Origin: an uncultured Sphingomonadaceae bacterium
GTDB lineage: Bacteria > Pseudomonadota > Alphaproteobacteria > Sphingomonadales > Sphingomonadaceae
Assembly: GCA_903871605.1 (NCBI GenBank)
Contig: CAIQHF010000036.1
Coordinates: 124,001-188,000, forward strand
Direction: 5' to 3'
DNA: 64,000 nt
In this document: piece by piece, positions 36,433 through 46,977 of the stretch
Layout: every line of letters begins with the position of its first letter
Position numbering within the stretch: position 1 is the stretch's first letter
Notes under the pieces: model-generated
What the model was told of the DNA's origin: nothing
What the model saw: the letters and a program-made list of their open reading frames with translations, nothing else
Databases searched by the model: none
Program-made: the position numbers and the translations under genes

Positions 36433-38385
36433 ATGAACGACCCCGAAGACACGGCGCTGCCGACCCCGCCGGGGGACGAGTCGCTGCTGCCGCAGGAAGG
36501 CGGGGTGCACAAGCGCGACGGGTTGCTCAAGCTCGCGACGGGTGCGGTCGGCGTCGTGTTCGGCGATATCGGCACCAGCCCGATCTACGCCTTTCGCGAG
36601 ACCTTCGCGGGGCACCACCCGCTGCGGCCGGACAGCCTGCACGTGATGGGCGTACTGAGCCTGATCTTCTGGTCGATGATGGTGGTGGTGACGGTCAAAT
36701 ACGTCACGATCATCATGCGCGCGGACAACAAGGGCGAGGGCGGGAGCCTGGCGTTGCTCGCCCTGGTCTCGCGCTCGATCCACTCGGAGAAACGCTGGAC
36801 GCGTGGGCTGGTGCTGCTCGGCGTGCTGGCGACCGCACTGTTCTTCGGCGATTCGATGATTACGCCGGCGATCTCGGTGCTGTCCGCCGTCGAAGGCTTG
36901 AGCGTGGTCGAACGCGGCCTGACGCCGCTCGTCATCCCGATCGCGATCGGGATATTGATCGGCCTGTTCGCGCTTCAAGCGCGGGGCACGGCGCGCATGG
37001 GGGCGCTCTTCGGCCCCATCATGCTCGTCTATTTCGCGACGCTGGCGGTGCTCGGTATCGTCAATATGGCGAAGATGCCGGTCGTGCTGTTCGCGCTCAA
37101 CCCTTGGCATGCGGCGATCTTCTTCGCGGAGGAGCCGCTGCGCGCGTTTCTCGCCATGGGTTCGGTGGTGCTCGCGGTGACTGGCGCCGAAGCGCTCTAC
37201 GCCGACATGGGGCATTTCGGCCGCAAGCCGATCCGCCTGTCCTGGCTCGTCTTCGTGCTGCCCGCGCTGATGCTCAACTATCTTGGCCAGGGTGCGATGA
37301 TCCTATCCGCGGCGCCCGAACATGCGATCCACATGATCCGTTCGCCGTTCTTCCTTCTCGCGCCGGACAGCCTGCGTCTGCCGCTGGTTATCCTCGCGAC
37401 GCTGGCAACGGTCATCGCGTCGCAGGCGGTGATCTCGGGCGCCTTCTCGGTCACGCAGCAGGCGATCCAGCTCGGCTTCATGCCGCGGCTCAAGATCACG
37501 CACACGAGCGCGAGCGCCGCGGGGCAGATCTACATTCCCGTCATCAACTGGACGCTGATGGTGATGGTGATCCTGCTGGTGTTCGGCTTCCGTACATCGA
37601 CCAACCTCGCCGCCGCCTATGGCATCGCGGTGACGGGGGCGATGCTGATCGATACCTGCCTGCTCGCGGTGCTGCTGTTCTCGCTGTGGAAGTGGAACAA
37701 GCTCGGCGCCGGCGCGCTGATCGGGCTCTTCCTGTGCGTCGATCTCGCCTATTTCTCGGCCAATCTCACCAAGGTGCCCGACGGTGGCTGGTTCCCGCTG
37801 CTCGTCGGGCTGGTCGCATTCACGCTGCTCACCACCTGGGCCAAGGGGCGCGAACTGATGATCAAGCGATTGAGCGAGGTCGCGATGCCGATCACGGTGT
37901 TCGTCAAGTCGGCGGCCAACTCAGCCGAACGCGTCCCCGGCACCGCGGTGTTCATGACGACCGCCAAGGACGGCGTGCCGCACGCGCTGCTCCACAATCT
38001 CAAGCACAACAAGGTGCTCCATGAGCGCGTGATATTGCTGACGGTGCGGATCGAGGACGTGCCCTATGTCCCGCAGTCGCATCGCACCAAGGTCAAGTCG
38101 TTTGATCAGGGCTTCTACCGAATCGTCGTCCATTACGGCTTCATGCAGGAGCCCGACGTGCCTGCGGCGCTCTCCAACGTGCATGGCATCGGTGCGCCGC
38201 TGCGCATGATGGACACCAGCTTCTTCCTCGCGCGGCAGACACTGATCGCGGCGGCGCGGCCGGGCATGGCGATCTGGCGCGAGAAGCTCTTTGCCTGGAT
38301 GCTGCGCAACGCGGAAAGCGCGATGGAATTTTTCAAACTGCCTTCGAACCGCGTCGTCGAACTGGGCAGCCAGGTCGAGATTTGA
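36433..38385 (+). CDS. kup: Potassium uptake transporter Kup
   Basis: A 650-residue membrane protein of the KUP/HAK/KT family. After a short N-terminal tail come [19 protein letters not shown] and the conserved DNKGEGG loop. About 12 hydrophobic segments and a C-terminal cytosolic domain ([20 protein letters not shown], then a VHYGFMQEP-type stretch) follow. It is a low-affinity proton-coupled potassium importer in the inner membrane. Its stop overlaps a possible TTG start of the next gene. The length is typical. Confidence 0.96.
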   Translation: MNDPEDTALPTPPGDESLLPQEGGVHKRDGLLKLATGAVGVVFGDIGTSPIYAFRETFAGHHPLRPDSLHVMGVLSLIFWSMMVVVTVKYVTIIMRADNKGEGGSLALLALVSRSIHSEKRWTRGLVLLGVLATALFFGDSMITPAISVLSAVEGLSVVERGLTPLVIPIAIGILIGLFALQARGTARMGALFGPIMLVYFATLAVLGIVNMAKMPVVLFALNPWHAAIFFAEEPLRAFLAMGSVVLAVTGAEALYADMGHFGRKPIRLSWLVFVLPALMLNYLGQGAMILSAAPEHAIHMIRSPFFLLAPDSLRLPLVILATLATVIASQAVISGAFSVTQQAIQLGFMPRLKITHTSASAAGQIYIPVINWTLMVMVILLVFGFRTSTNLAAAYGIAVTGAMLIDTCLLAVLLFSLWKWNKLGAGALIGLFLCVDLAYFSANLTKVPDGGWFPLLVGLVAFTLLTTWAKGRELMIKRLSEVAMPITVFVKSAANSAERVPGTAVFMTTAKDGVPHALLHNLKHNKVLHERVILLTVRIEDVPYVPQSHRTKVKSFDQGFYRIVVHYGFMQEPDVPAALSNVHGIGAPLRMMDTSFFLARQTLIAAARPGMAIWREKLFAWMLRNAESAMEFFKLPSNRVVELGSQVEI

Positions 38386-38945
38386 GCGGGGTCGCGGGTC
38401 CCCGCGGCGCCTTGGGCCATGGGACGCTCGTGGCCGACCCGGCACCGATCATCGTCGCGGCGGAGTTCGGCGGGGCGGATTTTGCCTGGCTCGACGGCCT
38501 GCGCCGTGCGCACTTCCCGCCCGAACGCAACCAGATCGCCGCGCACCTCACGCTTTTCCATCACCTCCCGCCCAGCCTGATCGGCGAGCTCGACGCGCGG
38601 CTCAGGGCGGCGACGCAGCGAACGTCACCGCCGGCCGCTACGATAGAGGAGGCGATGCTGCTCGGGCGTGGCGTCGCTTTACGTGTCCGTAGCGCCGCGC
38701 TGGCCCAGATCCGGGACCAGCTTGCAGATGCCTTCGACGGCGTCTTGACGCCGCAGGACCGGGCGGGATGGCGGCCCCATGTGACCATCCAGAACAAGGT
38801 CGACCCCGCCGTAGCGCGCCGGCTTCATGCCAGTCTCTCCGGCGATCCATCGATCGCCCGCCCGCTTTGCATCGCCGGCCTTGCAGCGCATTTTTACCGC
38901 GGCGGGCCCTGGGAGCTGATCGCGCGATATCGCTTCGCGCGCTGA
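38382..38945 (+). CDS. 2H phosphoesterase / 2'-5' RNA ligase-like protein
   Basis: A 187-residue protein with two HxT/S-type motifs, HLTLFHH and HVTIQNK, spaced as in 2H phosphoesterases (LigT/ThpR-like). Family members act on 2',3'-cyclic or 2'-5' phosphodiester bonds in RNA or nucleotides. The start is uncertain: a TTG at 38382 overlaps the kup stop, and a GTG at 38430 or a TTG at 38412 would also keep the domain whole. It is convergent with a DUF3775 gene 3 bp away. Confidence 0.82.
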   Translation: MSGVAGPRGALGHGTLVADPAPIIVAAEFGGADFAWLDGLRRAHFPPERNQIAAHLTLFHHLPPSLIGELDARLRAATQRTSPPAATIEEAMLLGRGVALRVRSAALAQIRDQLADAFDGVLTPQDRAGWRPHVTIQNKVDPAVARRLHASLSGDPSIARPLCIAGLAAHFYRGGPWELIARYRFAR

Positions 38946-38948
38946 GGC

Positions 38949-39359
38949 TCAATCGATCTGGCCGACGCCCGTGCAGCTCATATCGAATGCCGCGAGCCCG
39001 GCCTCGAGATTTTCGGATAGCGTCGGCATGTCGAGCAGCAGGTCGGCGACCGACTCATTGTCGGGGTCGTTTGCCTCCTCGAGCGCGTCGTCCCATTCGG
39101 TCGCGTCGTAGGTCCCCTGGCCGACCATCGCGAGCGCCAGGATCTCGGCCTGCTGGTCCTCGGCGAGATCGTCGATCGTCGTACGCAGCTCGTCCTGCAC
39201 CGTGTCGTCGTCGAGTTCGTCCTCAAGCACGTCGCGCTCGTCGTCCGAATCGTTGACGGGATCGTCGTTGTCGGGATCGATGCCGGGCACCGACGCCTCG
39301 AGCTCGCGGGCGCGCTGGATGATGCGGCAGATGATGTCGAGCGGGGTTGCGAGGTCCAT
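38949..39359 (-). CDS. DUF3775 family acidic protein
   Basis: A 136-residue, very acidic soluble protein. It starts MDLATPLDIICRIIQRAREL and continues VPGIDPDNDDPVNDSDDE, DVLEDELDDD and LALAMVGQGTYD, which matches the DUF3775 pattern. There is no signal peptide or membrane segment. The function is unknown. It lies between the convergent 2H-phosphoesterase gene and the divergent tRNA-Met. The clustered Asp and Glu residues could bind divalent cations, but that is only a guess. Confidence 0.82.
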   Translation of the reverse strand: MDLATPLDIICRIIQRARELEASVPGIDPDNDDPVNDSDDERDVLEDELDDDTVQDELRTTIDDLAEDQQAEILALAMVGQGTYDATEWDDALEEANDPDNESVADLLLDMPTLSENLEAGLAAFDMSCTGVGQID

Positions 39360-39527
39360 CTTATATTCCTGATCTGCGGCAAGGCGTGTCCGGCGAAACG
39401 AGGTGACGGGGTGGGGGTTCCGCGAAATCGCACCGCCATCCCGCTTGCGGTTGACCGCCCGGCGGTGCCTGCCTATAGGCCGCGCTTCCGAAGCGGGCGC
39501 CCAGCGCCGCGCCGAACGGGATGGCGG

Positions 39528-39604
39528 GGCGGAGTAGCTCAGCTGGTTAGAGCACGGGAATCATAATCCTGGGGTCGGGGGTTCAAGTCCCTCCTCCGCT
39601 ACCA
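39528..39604 (+). tRNA. tRNA-Met (anticodon CAT, elongator type)
   Basis: A 77-nt tRNA. The acceptor arms ggcggag and ctccgct pair (one G-T). The anticodon stem-loop is cgggaatcataatcctg (CAT), the T-arm is gggggttcaagtccctc, and CCA is encoded. The first base pair is formed (G-T), unlike the unpaired end of initiator tRNAs. A tRNA-Ile with modified CAT cannot be fully excluded. Confidence 0.9.
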
Positions 39605-39710
39605 TCCCGCCAAGAAAATCGATGTCCCGATCGATCGCCCGGAGCGGTTGCGCTGGGGGGCATCGACATCCTATCTCGGCCATGACCTTCACCCCGAAAG
39701 CTTCACGCCC

Positions 39711-41454
<1,744 letters not shown>

Positions 41455-41458
<4 letters not shown>

Positions 41459-42108
41459 GCCATTGCCCAAATGGCGATATCGTCGCTCAGCAATCTTGCC
41501 AGTGCAAGGTTCTGCTCGGGCTCGGGGCGACGCCAGACGGGCACGCCCTCTATGTGACGGTCGGCGGGCCGGTCGTCCGAGACGAGCCGAATTGTACGCG
41601 CATTGTCGTCTGCGCCGACATCGGCGGTCGAGAGCGGCCCCGTGAGGCCCGGCGCAAGGTGATAGCCGGCCGGAGTGGCCGGATCGCTGCCGCTCGCCAG
41701 CGCGCTGCGCCTCAGGTCGCTGAGCAGCGAACGACCCGCGGTCGGCGCGAAACGCCAGCGGCGTCCAGGGACGGCATGATCGAGCAACACACCGCCGCGG
41801 AATCCGACGCTGCCCGTGAATCCGCCGCCGATCGCCGCGACGGCCAGTGGGACAGCGTCGCACCAGTCTTGCCAGGACGTCGTGTCGAGCGCGGTCAGGC
41901 TCTCGCCGGTGCCGGGCAGGTCGGGCAACCAGCATCCGATGCCGCGCTCGCCGAGGGCGCGGCAGATCGCGACGATGAGCGCGCGCGCGCGGTTCATCTC
42001 TTCGAAAAGCGGCTGGAGCACCAGCAGTTGCGGGCCGGTCTGCGGCCCGAAGGCGAGCATCGCCTCGCCCGCGCCATAGAGGTGGACGCGCGGCGCGCCC
42101 GGGCTCAT
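41455..42108 (-). CDS. Exosortase A system-associated hydrolase 2
   Basis: A 217-residue alpha/beta-hydrolase-fold protein. The conserved segments LVLQPLFEEMNRARALI, WLPDLPGTGES and SVGFRGGVLLD match the second hydrolase type of XrtA loci. The usual GxSxG nucleophile is replaced here by GFRGG, so hydrolysis by the standard triad is unlikely. It may be a binding or structural subunit with hydrolase 1, with which it overlaps by ATGA. Its start overlaps the ACP stop by ATGA as well, giving a three-gene coupled unit. Confidence 0.85.
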
Positions 42109-42371
42109 GCGCCGCTCTTGGCGCGCACGAACGCGGCGAGGCGGCCGAAGCTGCCGAGCATGTCGCCGTCGACCTCGTCGTCGTCGATCAGGATGTGCAG
42201 CCGATCCTCGATCTCGGTGAGCAGGCCGGCGACCGCCATCGAATCGAGCTCGGGCATTGCGCCGAACAGCGGCGTGTCGTCGTCGATCGCATCGGCCCGC
42301 GCCGCATCGACGCCGAGCACGTCGCGCAGGATCGCGCGCAGCTGGTCTTCGATCGTCACGGCACCGGGCAT
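42105..42371 (-). CDS. Acyl carrier protein of the XrtA locus
   Basis: An 88-residue acyl carrier protein with the phosphopantetheine attachment serine in MPELDSMAVAGLLTEIED (DSM motif). It starts MPGAVTIEDQLRAILRDVLG at 42371; a longer reading adds basic residues. It lies between the acetyltransferase-like gene and hydrolase 2 in the minus-strand arm. It probably carries an acyl group supplied by the adjacent acyl-CoA/ACP ligase, though the acyl chain is unknown. Confidence 0.9.
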   Translation of the reverse strand: MPGAVTIEDQLRAILRDVLGVDAARADAIDDDTPLFGAMPELDSMAVAGLLTEIEDRLHILIDDDEVDGDMLGSFGRLAAFVRAKSGA

Positions 42372-42396
42372 CGTTATTCTCCGTTTTGCGCGTCGC

Positions 42397-43392
42397 CTAG
42401 TCGAGCGGGCGGCGGCGGGCAAGACGGGCCGCGGTCTCCTGCGCGATACCTACGAGACCGCGCAGGCGGGTCGGGCGGTAGAGATCGGTCCGCCAAACGG
42501 ATCGCGGTGTATCGACCCAGTCGGCCTTGTAGGGTTCGTTGCCGAGCCCGAAATCGATCCGGCGAACGCGATCCTCGTCTATCGCCGAGCGGAACATCGC
42601 CTGGCTGAGCAGCGATCCGGGCGAGCCCGCCTTGGCATCCTCGCGGTGCGCCAGCTTGTGGATCGTGGCGACGCCGTTCTCGACCAGCCAGAATTGCGCG
42701 GCGACCGCGCGACCAGCGGCATCGTGGCCGAGGCCGAGGCGCAACGTACCCGCCGCAGCCTCCTGCTTCGCCAGCGCGCGCAGAAATGGCAGCGAGCCTT
42801 CGGCGGGCTTCCAGCTCGCGGCATAAATGTCTTCATACGCGCGCCAGACGTCCGCATCGACGTCGCGGTGGATGCGGATCTCGAGCGGGTGGCTGCGGCT
42901 GCGGCGCGCGACCGTGTTCCGCACCTGCTTTGGCCGAGCAGCCCAATAGGATTTGAAATCGGGCAGCGGCAGATCGATCGTCCAGTTGGTCGAGGCACGG
43001 TCCGAATAGCCGCGCCACCCGGCCCCCGACAGCGGCGTCGCCAGCGGATGCAGCGCGATCGTATCGAAGCGCGAGGCGGCGGCGTCCAGCAGCGCGGGCA
43101 AGAGCGTCGCAGAATCGCGCCCGGCGAGGATCGGAGCGAAGCGCAGCGTGTACCAGCTGGCCAGCGGTGCGGCGGCGCGGCGCCCCGTCTCGACCAGGAA
43201 CAGCCAGGCGGCGGCTTCGCGTTGACGTACGCGCAAGATCGCCAGCCGAGCCGCTGGCGCGATGTGCGTAACGGTCAGGCGGAACCAGTCGATCCGGTCG
43301 TAAAGCCAGGGCTGTGCCGCGCGATCGAGCGCGCCGGCGGCATCGGCGGCCACCGCGTCGATCGAGCTGAACCATTCCACCGAGACCGGCAT
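42397..43392 (-). CDS. GNAT/CelD-like acetyltransferase of the XrtA locus
   Basis: A 331-residue soluble protein of the CelD/BcsL-like acetyltransferase type. SLPFLRALAKQEAAAGTLRL, RAVAAQFWLVENGVATIHK and the final RRIDFGLGNEPYKADWVD fit the GNAT-fold C-terminal half. I chose the ATG at 43392 (MPVSVEWFSS); an ATG-free longer reading to 43443 is less likely. It heads the minus-strand arm, 45 bp from the divergent acyl-CoA ligase start. It may acylate sugars or peptides in exopolysaccharide assembly, using the neighbouring ACP. Confidence 0.83.
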   Translation of the reverse strand: MPVSVEWFSSIDAVAADAAGALDRAAQPWLYDRIDWFRLTVTHIAPAARLAILRVRQREAAAWLFLVETGRRAAAPLASWYTLRFAPILAGRDSATLLPALLDAAASRFDTIALHPLATPLSGAGWRGYSDRASTNWTIDLPLPDFKSYWAARPKQVRNTVARRSRSHPLEIRIHRDVDADVWRAYEDIYAASWKPAEGSLPFLRALAKQEAAAGTLRLGLGHDAAGRAVAAQFWLVENGVATIHKLAHREDAKAGSPGSLLSQAMFRSAIDEDRVRRIDFGLGNEPYKADWVDTPRSVWRTDLYRPTRLRGLVGIAQETAARLARRRPLD

Positions 43393-43437
43393 CGCGCTAT
43401 CCCCCGCTGCGATGCTGTGGCGTGCGAAGGGGCGAAT

Positions 43438-44970
43438 GTGCAAGCGTTGAGCTTCTGGAGCGGGCTAGACGCCACGCCGCGCCGCCTGGATCATCTCGTT
43501 CTGCGTGGCGCGCCGGGTGACGTCGCGTTGCTCGATCGCTCGGGAACCCTCGATTTTGCGGGTCTCGATGCCGCGGTGGGCGCGCTCGCGGCGCATCTGG
43601 CCGAGCACGCCGAACCCGGCGACCGTGTCGCAAGCTGGCTCCCCAAGACGCGCGTCGCCTGCCTGATCGCGCTGGCCTGCGCGCGGGCGGGACTGATGCA
43701 CGTGCCGGTCAATCCGTTGCTGAAGCGCGCGCAGCTGGCACACATCCTTGCCGACAGCGGCGCGCGGCTGCTCGTCACGCAACCCGCGCGTGCGGCGCTG
43801 CTCGAACCCGGCGACCGCCCTGACGGGTGCGATCTTATCGTCGAGGAACGGCTTGGCGAGCCGCATGCGCGGCCGTTGCCGCCGTCGACGGGCCCGACCG
43901 ACACGCTTGCCGCGCTGCTCTACACCTCGGGTTCGACCGGGCGGCCCAAGGGCGTGATGCTCAGCCACGCCAATCTCTGGCTCGGTGCGGTGGCGGTGGC
44001 GCATTATCTGCGGCTGTCGGCCAGCGACCGGACGCTGGCCGTGCTGCCGCTGAGCTTCGATGCGGGGCTCAATCAGCTGCTGTCGACATGGGCGGCGGGC
44101 GGCTCGGCGACTCCGCTCGACTATCTCGTCGCAGGCGATGTGGCGAAGGCGGTCGGGCGGCATGGCGTCACGGTGATCGCAGGAGTCCCGCCGCTGTGGA
44201 TGCAGATTGCCGAGGCGCGCTGGCCCGCCGAGACCGCCGCACGGCTGCGCATCCTGTCGGCGACGGGTGGACGGATGCCGGTTCCGCTCGTTCGGCGCTT
44301 GCGCGCGCTCTTCCCGCAGGCCAGCCTGCATCTGATGTACGGCCTCACGGAAGCCTTCCGCTCGACGAGCCTCGATCCCGCGCTGGTCGACGCACACCCC
44401 GAATCGATCGGCAGGGCGATACCCTTTGCCGAAATACTGGTCGCGAGGCCCGACGGACGCCTTGCCGCTCCTGGCGAAGCCGGCGAACTCGTCCACGCCG
44501 GTCCACTGGTCGCGCAAGGCTATTGGCGCGATGCCGAGCGGACCGCCCTGCGCTTCAGGCCGGCCCCGGCGAGCTCGCGGCTGGGTGGCATCGCGGTGTG
44601 GTCGGGCGACAGCGTCGTTCGCGGCGCCGACGGGCTGCTGCGCTTCGTCGGGCGCGACGACGAGATGATCAAGGTCTCGGGCAACCGCATCAGCCCGACC
44701 GAGATCGAGGAGGCGGCGATCGCCAGCGGTGCGGCGAGCGAGGCGGTCGCGTTCGGCGTCCCCGATGCGCGGATGGGGCAGGCGATCCGGCTGGTCGTGC
44801 GGGGGGCGCGGGACGAGGCGCGGCTACGCGCGCATTTCAGGGCGGAATTGCCCAATTTTCAGCAGCCTCGCGACATTCTGTGGGTCGATACGCTGCCGCG
44901 CACGCCCAATGGCAAGCTCGATCGGGTCGCGATCGCCAAGGCACATGCCGCGCCGGAGCATGGCGCATGA
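43438..44970 (+). CDS. Acyl-CoA ligase (AMP-forming), exosortase A system-associated
   Basis: A 510-residue adenylate-forming enzyme. The AMP-binding motif LLYTSGSTGRPKGVMLSH is intact, as are LMYGLTEAFRSTSLDP, the hinge region GRDDEMIKVSGNRISPTEIE and the catalytic lysine segment RTPNGKLDR. It should activate a fatty or other carboxylic acid and load it on CoA or on the adjacent ACP. I chose the GTG at 43438 because the divergent gene starts 45 bp away; a TTG at 43447 is also possible. The ATGA overlap with the next gene shows coupling. This ligase and the decarboxylase form a standard pair in XrtA loci. Confidence 0.92.
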   Translation: MQALSFWSGLDATPRRLDHLVLRGAPGDVALLDRSGTLDFAGLDAAVGALAAHLAEHAEPGDRVASWLPKTRVACLIALACARAGLMHVPVNPLLKRAQLAHILADSGARLLVTQPARAALLEPGDRPDGCDLIVEERLGEPHARPLPPSTGPTDTLAALLYTSGSTGRPKGVMLSHANLWLGAVAVAHYLRLSASDRTLAVLPLSFDAGLNQLLSTWAAGGSATPLDYLVAGDVAKAVGRHGVTVIAGVPPLWMQIAEARWPAETAARLRILSATGGRMPVPLVRRLRALFPQASLHLMYGLTEAFRSTSLDPALVDAHPESIGRAIPFAEILVARPDGRLAAPGEAGELVHAGPLVAQGYWRDAERTALRFRPAPASSRLGGIAVWSGDSVVRGADGLLRFVGRDDEMIKVSGNRISPTEIEEAAIASGAASEAVAFGVPDARMGQAIRLVVRGARDEARLRAHFRAELPNFQQPRDILWVDTLPRTPNGKLDRVAIAKAHAAPEHGA

Positions 44971-46208
44971 AACCAACCGGGGCGATCCCACCCGGCTATG
45001 GCGCGGATGCACGGGGACGACTGGTCATCGGCGGCCATGACGTCGATTCGCTGATCGCGACGACTGGCGACACGCCGCTTTTCGCCTACGACCTCGCGAT
45101 GGTGCGGGCACGAATCGCGCGATTGCGTGCGGCGATGCCGGCCAGGCTCGCCATCCACTATGCGATCAAGGCCAACCCCTACCCACCGCTGCTCGCCGCC
45201 ATGATAGAGCTCGTCGATGGTTTCGACGTCGCCTCCGAAGGCGAGCTCGCAACCGCGATCCATGCCGGAATGGCGGGCCGGCAGATCAGCTTGGCGGGCC
45301 CGGGCAAGCGCTCGCGCGAGCTCGAGGCCGCGATCCGCGCGGGCGCGACGATCAACCTCGAATCCGAGCGCGAGGCGGACCGCGCGCTGTCGGCCGCCGA
45401 GGCGCTGGGGCTGACGCCGCGGCTTGCGGTACGCGTCAATCCCGACTTCGAGCTGCGCGGGTCGGGCATGCGGATGGGCGGCGGCGCCAAGCCGTTCGGA
45501 ATCGACGCGGCGCGCGTCGTTCCGCTCGTCCAGCGTCTGGTCGGGGCGGGCGCCGACTATCGCGGGCTGCATATCTTCGCGGGCTCGCAATCGCTCGACG
45601 GCGCGGCGATCATGGAGACGCAGGCCAATACGGTCGCACTGGCGCGCCAGATCGATGCAGAAAGCGGCACGCGCGCGCCGCTGGTCAATCTCGGCGGCGG
45701 CTTCGGCATCCCCTACTTTTCGGGCGACACGGCGCTCGACGTCGAGGCCATAGGCGCGGCATTGGCGGGGGAGATCGAGGGCGAAGCCGAGCGCTATGCG
45801 ATCGAACTCGGCCGCTGGATCGTCGCCGAGGCCGGCGTCTACCTCGCGCGGATCGTCGATCGCAAGGATAGCCACGGAAAGACCTTCCTCGTCACCGACG
45901 GCGGTCTCCACCATCAACTCGCCGCGTCGGGCAATTTCGGCACGGTGGTACGGCGCAATTATCCGGTCGCGGTCGCGACGCGGTTCGCGGCGCCCCCCGG
46001 CGAGGAGGTCAGCGTCGTCGGCTGCCTTTGCACGCCGCTTGACCGGCTCGCCGACGACGTGCTGTTGCCGCCCGCGGACGTGGGTGACGTCATCGCTGTC
46101 TTCCTCGCCGGCGCCTATGGCGCGACGGCGTCGCCCGCGGGGTTCCTCGGGCATGCACCGGCACGCGAAATTGCCGTTTCCGGTCCCGATGATGCTGTCC
46201 TAACGTAA
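44967..46208 (+). CDS. Pyridoxal-dependent decarboxylase, exosortase A system-associated
   Basis: A 413-residue fold-type III PLP enzyme of the diaminopimelate/ornithine decarboxylase superfamily. The PLP lysine is in AIHYAIKANPYPPL, the phosphate-binding glycine loop is VNLGGGFGIPYFSG, and the second active-site segment is SVVGCLCTPLDRLADD. The substrate is unknown but is expected to be a D-amino acid carboxylate. Its ATG overlaps the ligase stop. A 99-bp gap to the export gene follows, which may hold the promoter of the downstream operon. Confidence 0.92.
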   Translation: MKPTGAIPPGYGADARGRLVIGGHDVDSLIATTGDTPLFAYDLAMVRARIARLRAAMPARLAIHYAIKANPYPPLLAAMIELVDGFDVASEGELATAIHAGMAGRQISLAGPGKRSRELEAAIRAGATINLESEREADRALSAAEALGLTPRLAVRVNPDFELRGSGMRMGGGAKPFGIDAARVVPLVQRLVGAGADYRGLHIFAGSQSLDGAAIMETQANTVALARQIDAESGTRAPLVNLGGGFGIPYFSGDTALDVEAIGAALAGEIEGEAERYAIELGRWIVAEAGVYLARIVDRKDSHGKTFLVTDGGLHHQLAASGNFGTVVRRNYPVAVATRFAAPPGEEVSVVGCLCTPLDRLADDVLLPPADVGDVIAVFLAGAYGATASPAGFLGHAPAREIAVSGPDDAVLT

Positions 46209-46307
46209 AATTCACCTCTCCCGGCGTAGGTCGACATCCGAAAGACTTACGAGCGCGTATCCACTCCCGGGTGATACCATGCTCGCGACGGCACAAGGGG
46301 ATAGACG

Positions 46308-46952
46308 ATGCGGTTCGATGGGGCTTCGAAGACGGTGCTGGCGGTGACGCTCGCCGGAGTCGCTGTATCGGGTTGCGCCGGCGGCGCGGACGGCCCCGCG
46401 CTGCCGCCTGCCACGTTCGTGTCGCAGCAGGAGCAGCCCGGCGAGCAATATGTCATCGGGCCGCTCGACCAGCTCACCATCTTCGTGTGGCGCAATCCCG
46501 AGCTTGGTGCCAAGGTCCAGGTCCGCCCCGATGGCCGCATCACCACGCCGCTGATCGCCGACCTGCCCGCCACGGGCAAGACCCCGGCACAGCTTGCCGA
46601 GGACATCAAGGCCAAGCTCTCCACCTATGTCAGCGACCCGCTGGTCTCCGTGATGGTCGACAATTTCTCCGGCACCTTTTCGCAGCAGGTGCGCATCGTG
46701 GGCGCCACCGAGAAGCCGGCGAGCCTGCCGTTCCGCGCCAACATGACGCTGCTCGATGCGATGATCGCGGTCGGCGGACTGTCCCAATATGCGGCAGGTG
46801 ATCGCGCAAAGCTCGTGCGCTACGACAAGGCGACGGGTAAGCAGCACGAATACCCGCTCCAGATCGCGAAGCTGCTGAAGCATGGGGACGTGAAGGCGAA
46901 CGTCAAGCTTGAGCCCGGCGACGTCATCATCATTCCCGAGAGCCTGTTCTGA
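46308..46952 (+). CDS. XrtA-associated polysaccharide export lipoprotein (Wza-like)
   Basis: A 214-residue outer-membrane export protein. A lipoprotein signal ends in VAVSGC, followed by the polysaccharide biosynthesis/export domain with YVIGPLDQLTIFVWRNPEL and RPDGRITTPLIADLPATGKT. A SLBB-like segment (VRIVGATEKPASLPF, then MTLLDAMIAVGGLS) follows, and the end is KLEPGDVIIIPESLF. The ATG has aggggat 6 nt upstream. It starts the long plus-strand operon for export and chain-length control. Confidence 0.93.
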   Translation: MRFDGASKTVLAVTLAGVAVSGCAGGADGPALPPATFVSQQEQPGEQYVIGPLDQLTIFVWRNPELGAKVQVRPDGRITTPLIADLPATGKTPAQLAEDIKAKLSTYVSDPLVSVMVDNFSGTFSQQVRIVGATEKPASLPFRANMTLLDAMIAVGGLSQYAAGDRAKLVRYDKATGKQHEYPLQIAKLLKHGDVKANVKLEPGDVIIIPESLF

Positions 46953-46977
46953 TTATCCGGACCCGGGGCACCAAGCG

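Noticed and set aside
41554-43437. N-terminal 628-codon extension of the XrtA acyl-CoA ligase
   Set aside because: It is antisense to the hydrolase, ACP and acetyltransferase genes. The GTG at 43438 gives a normal-length enzyme.
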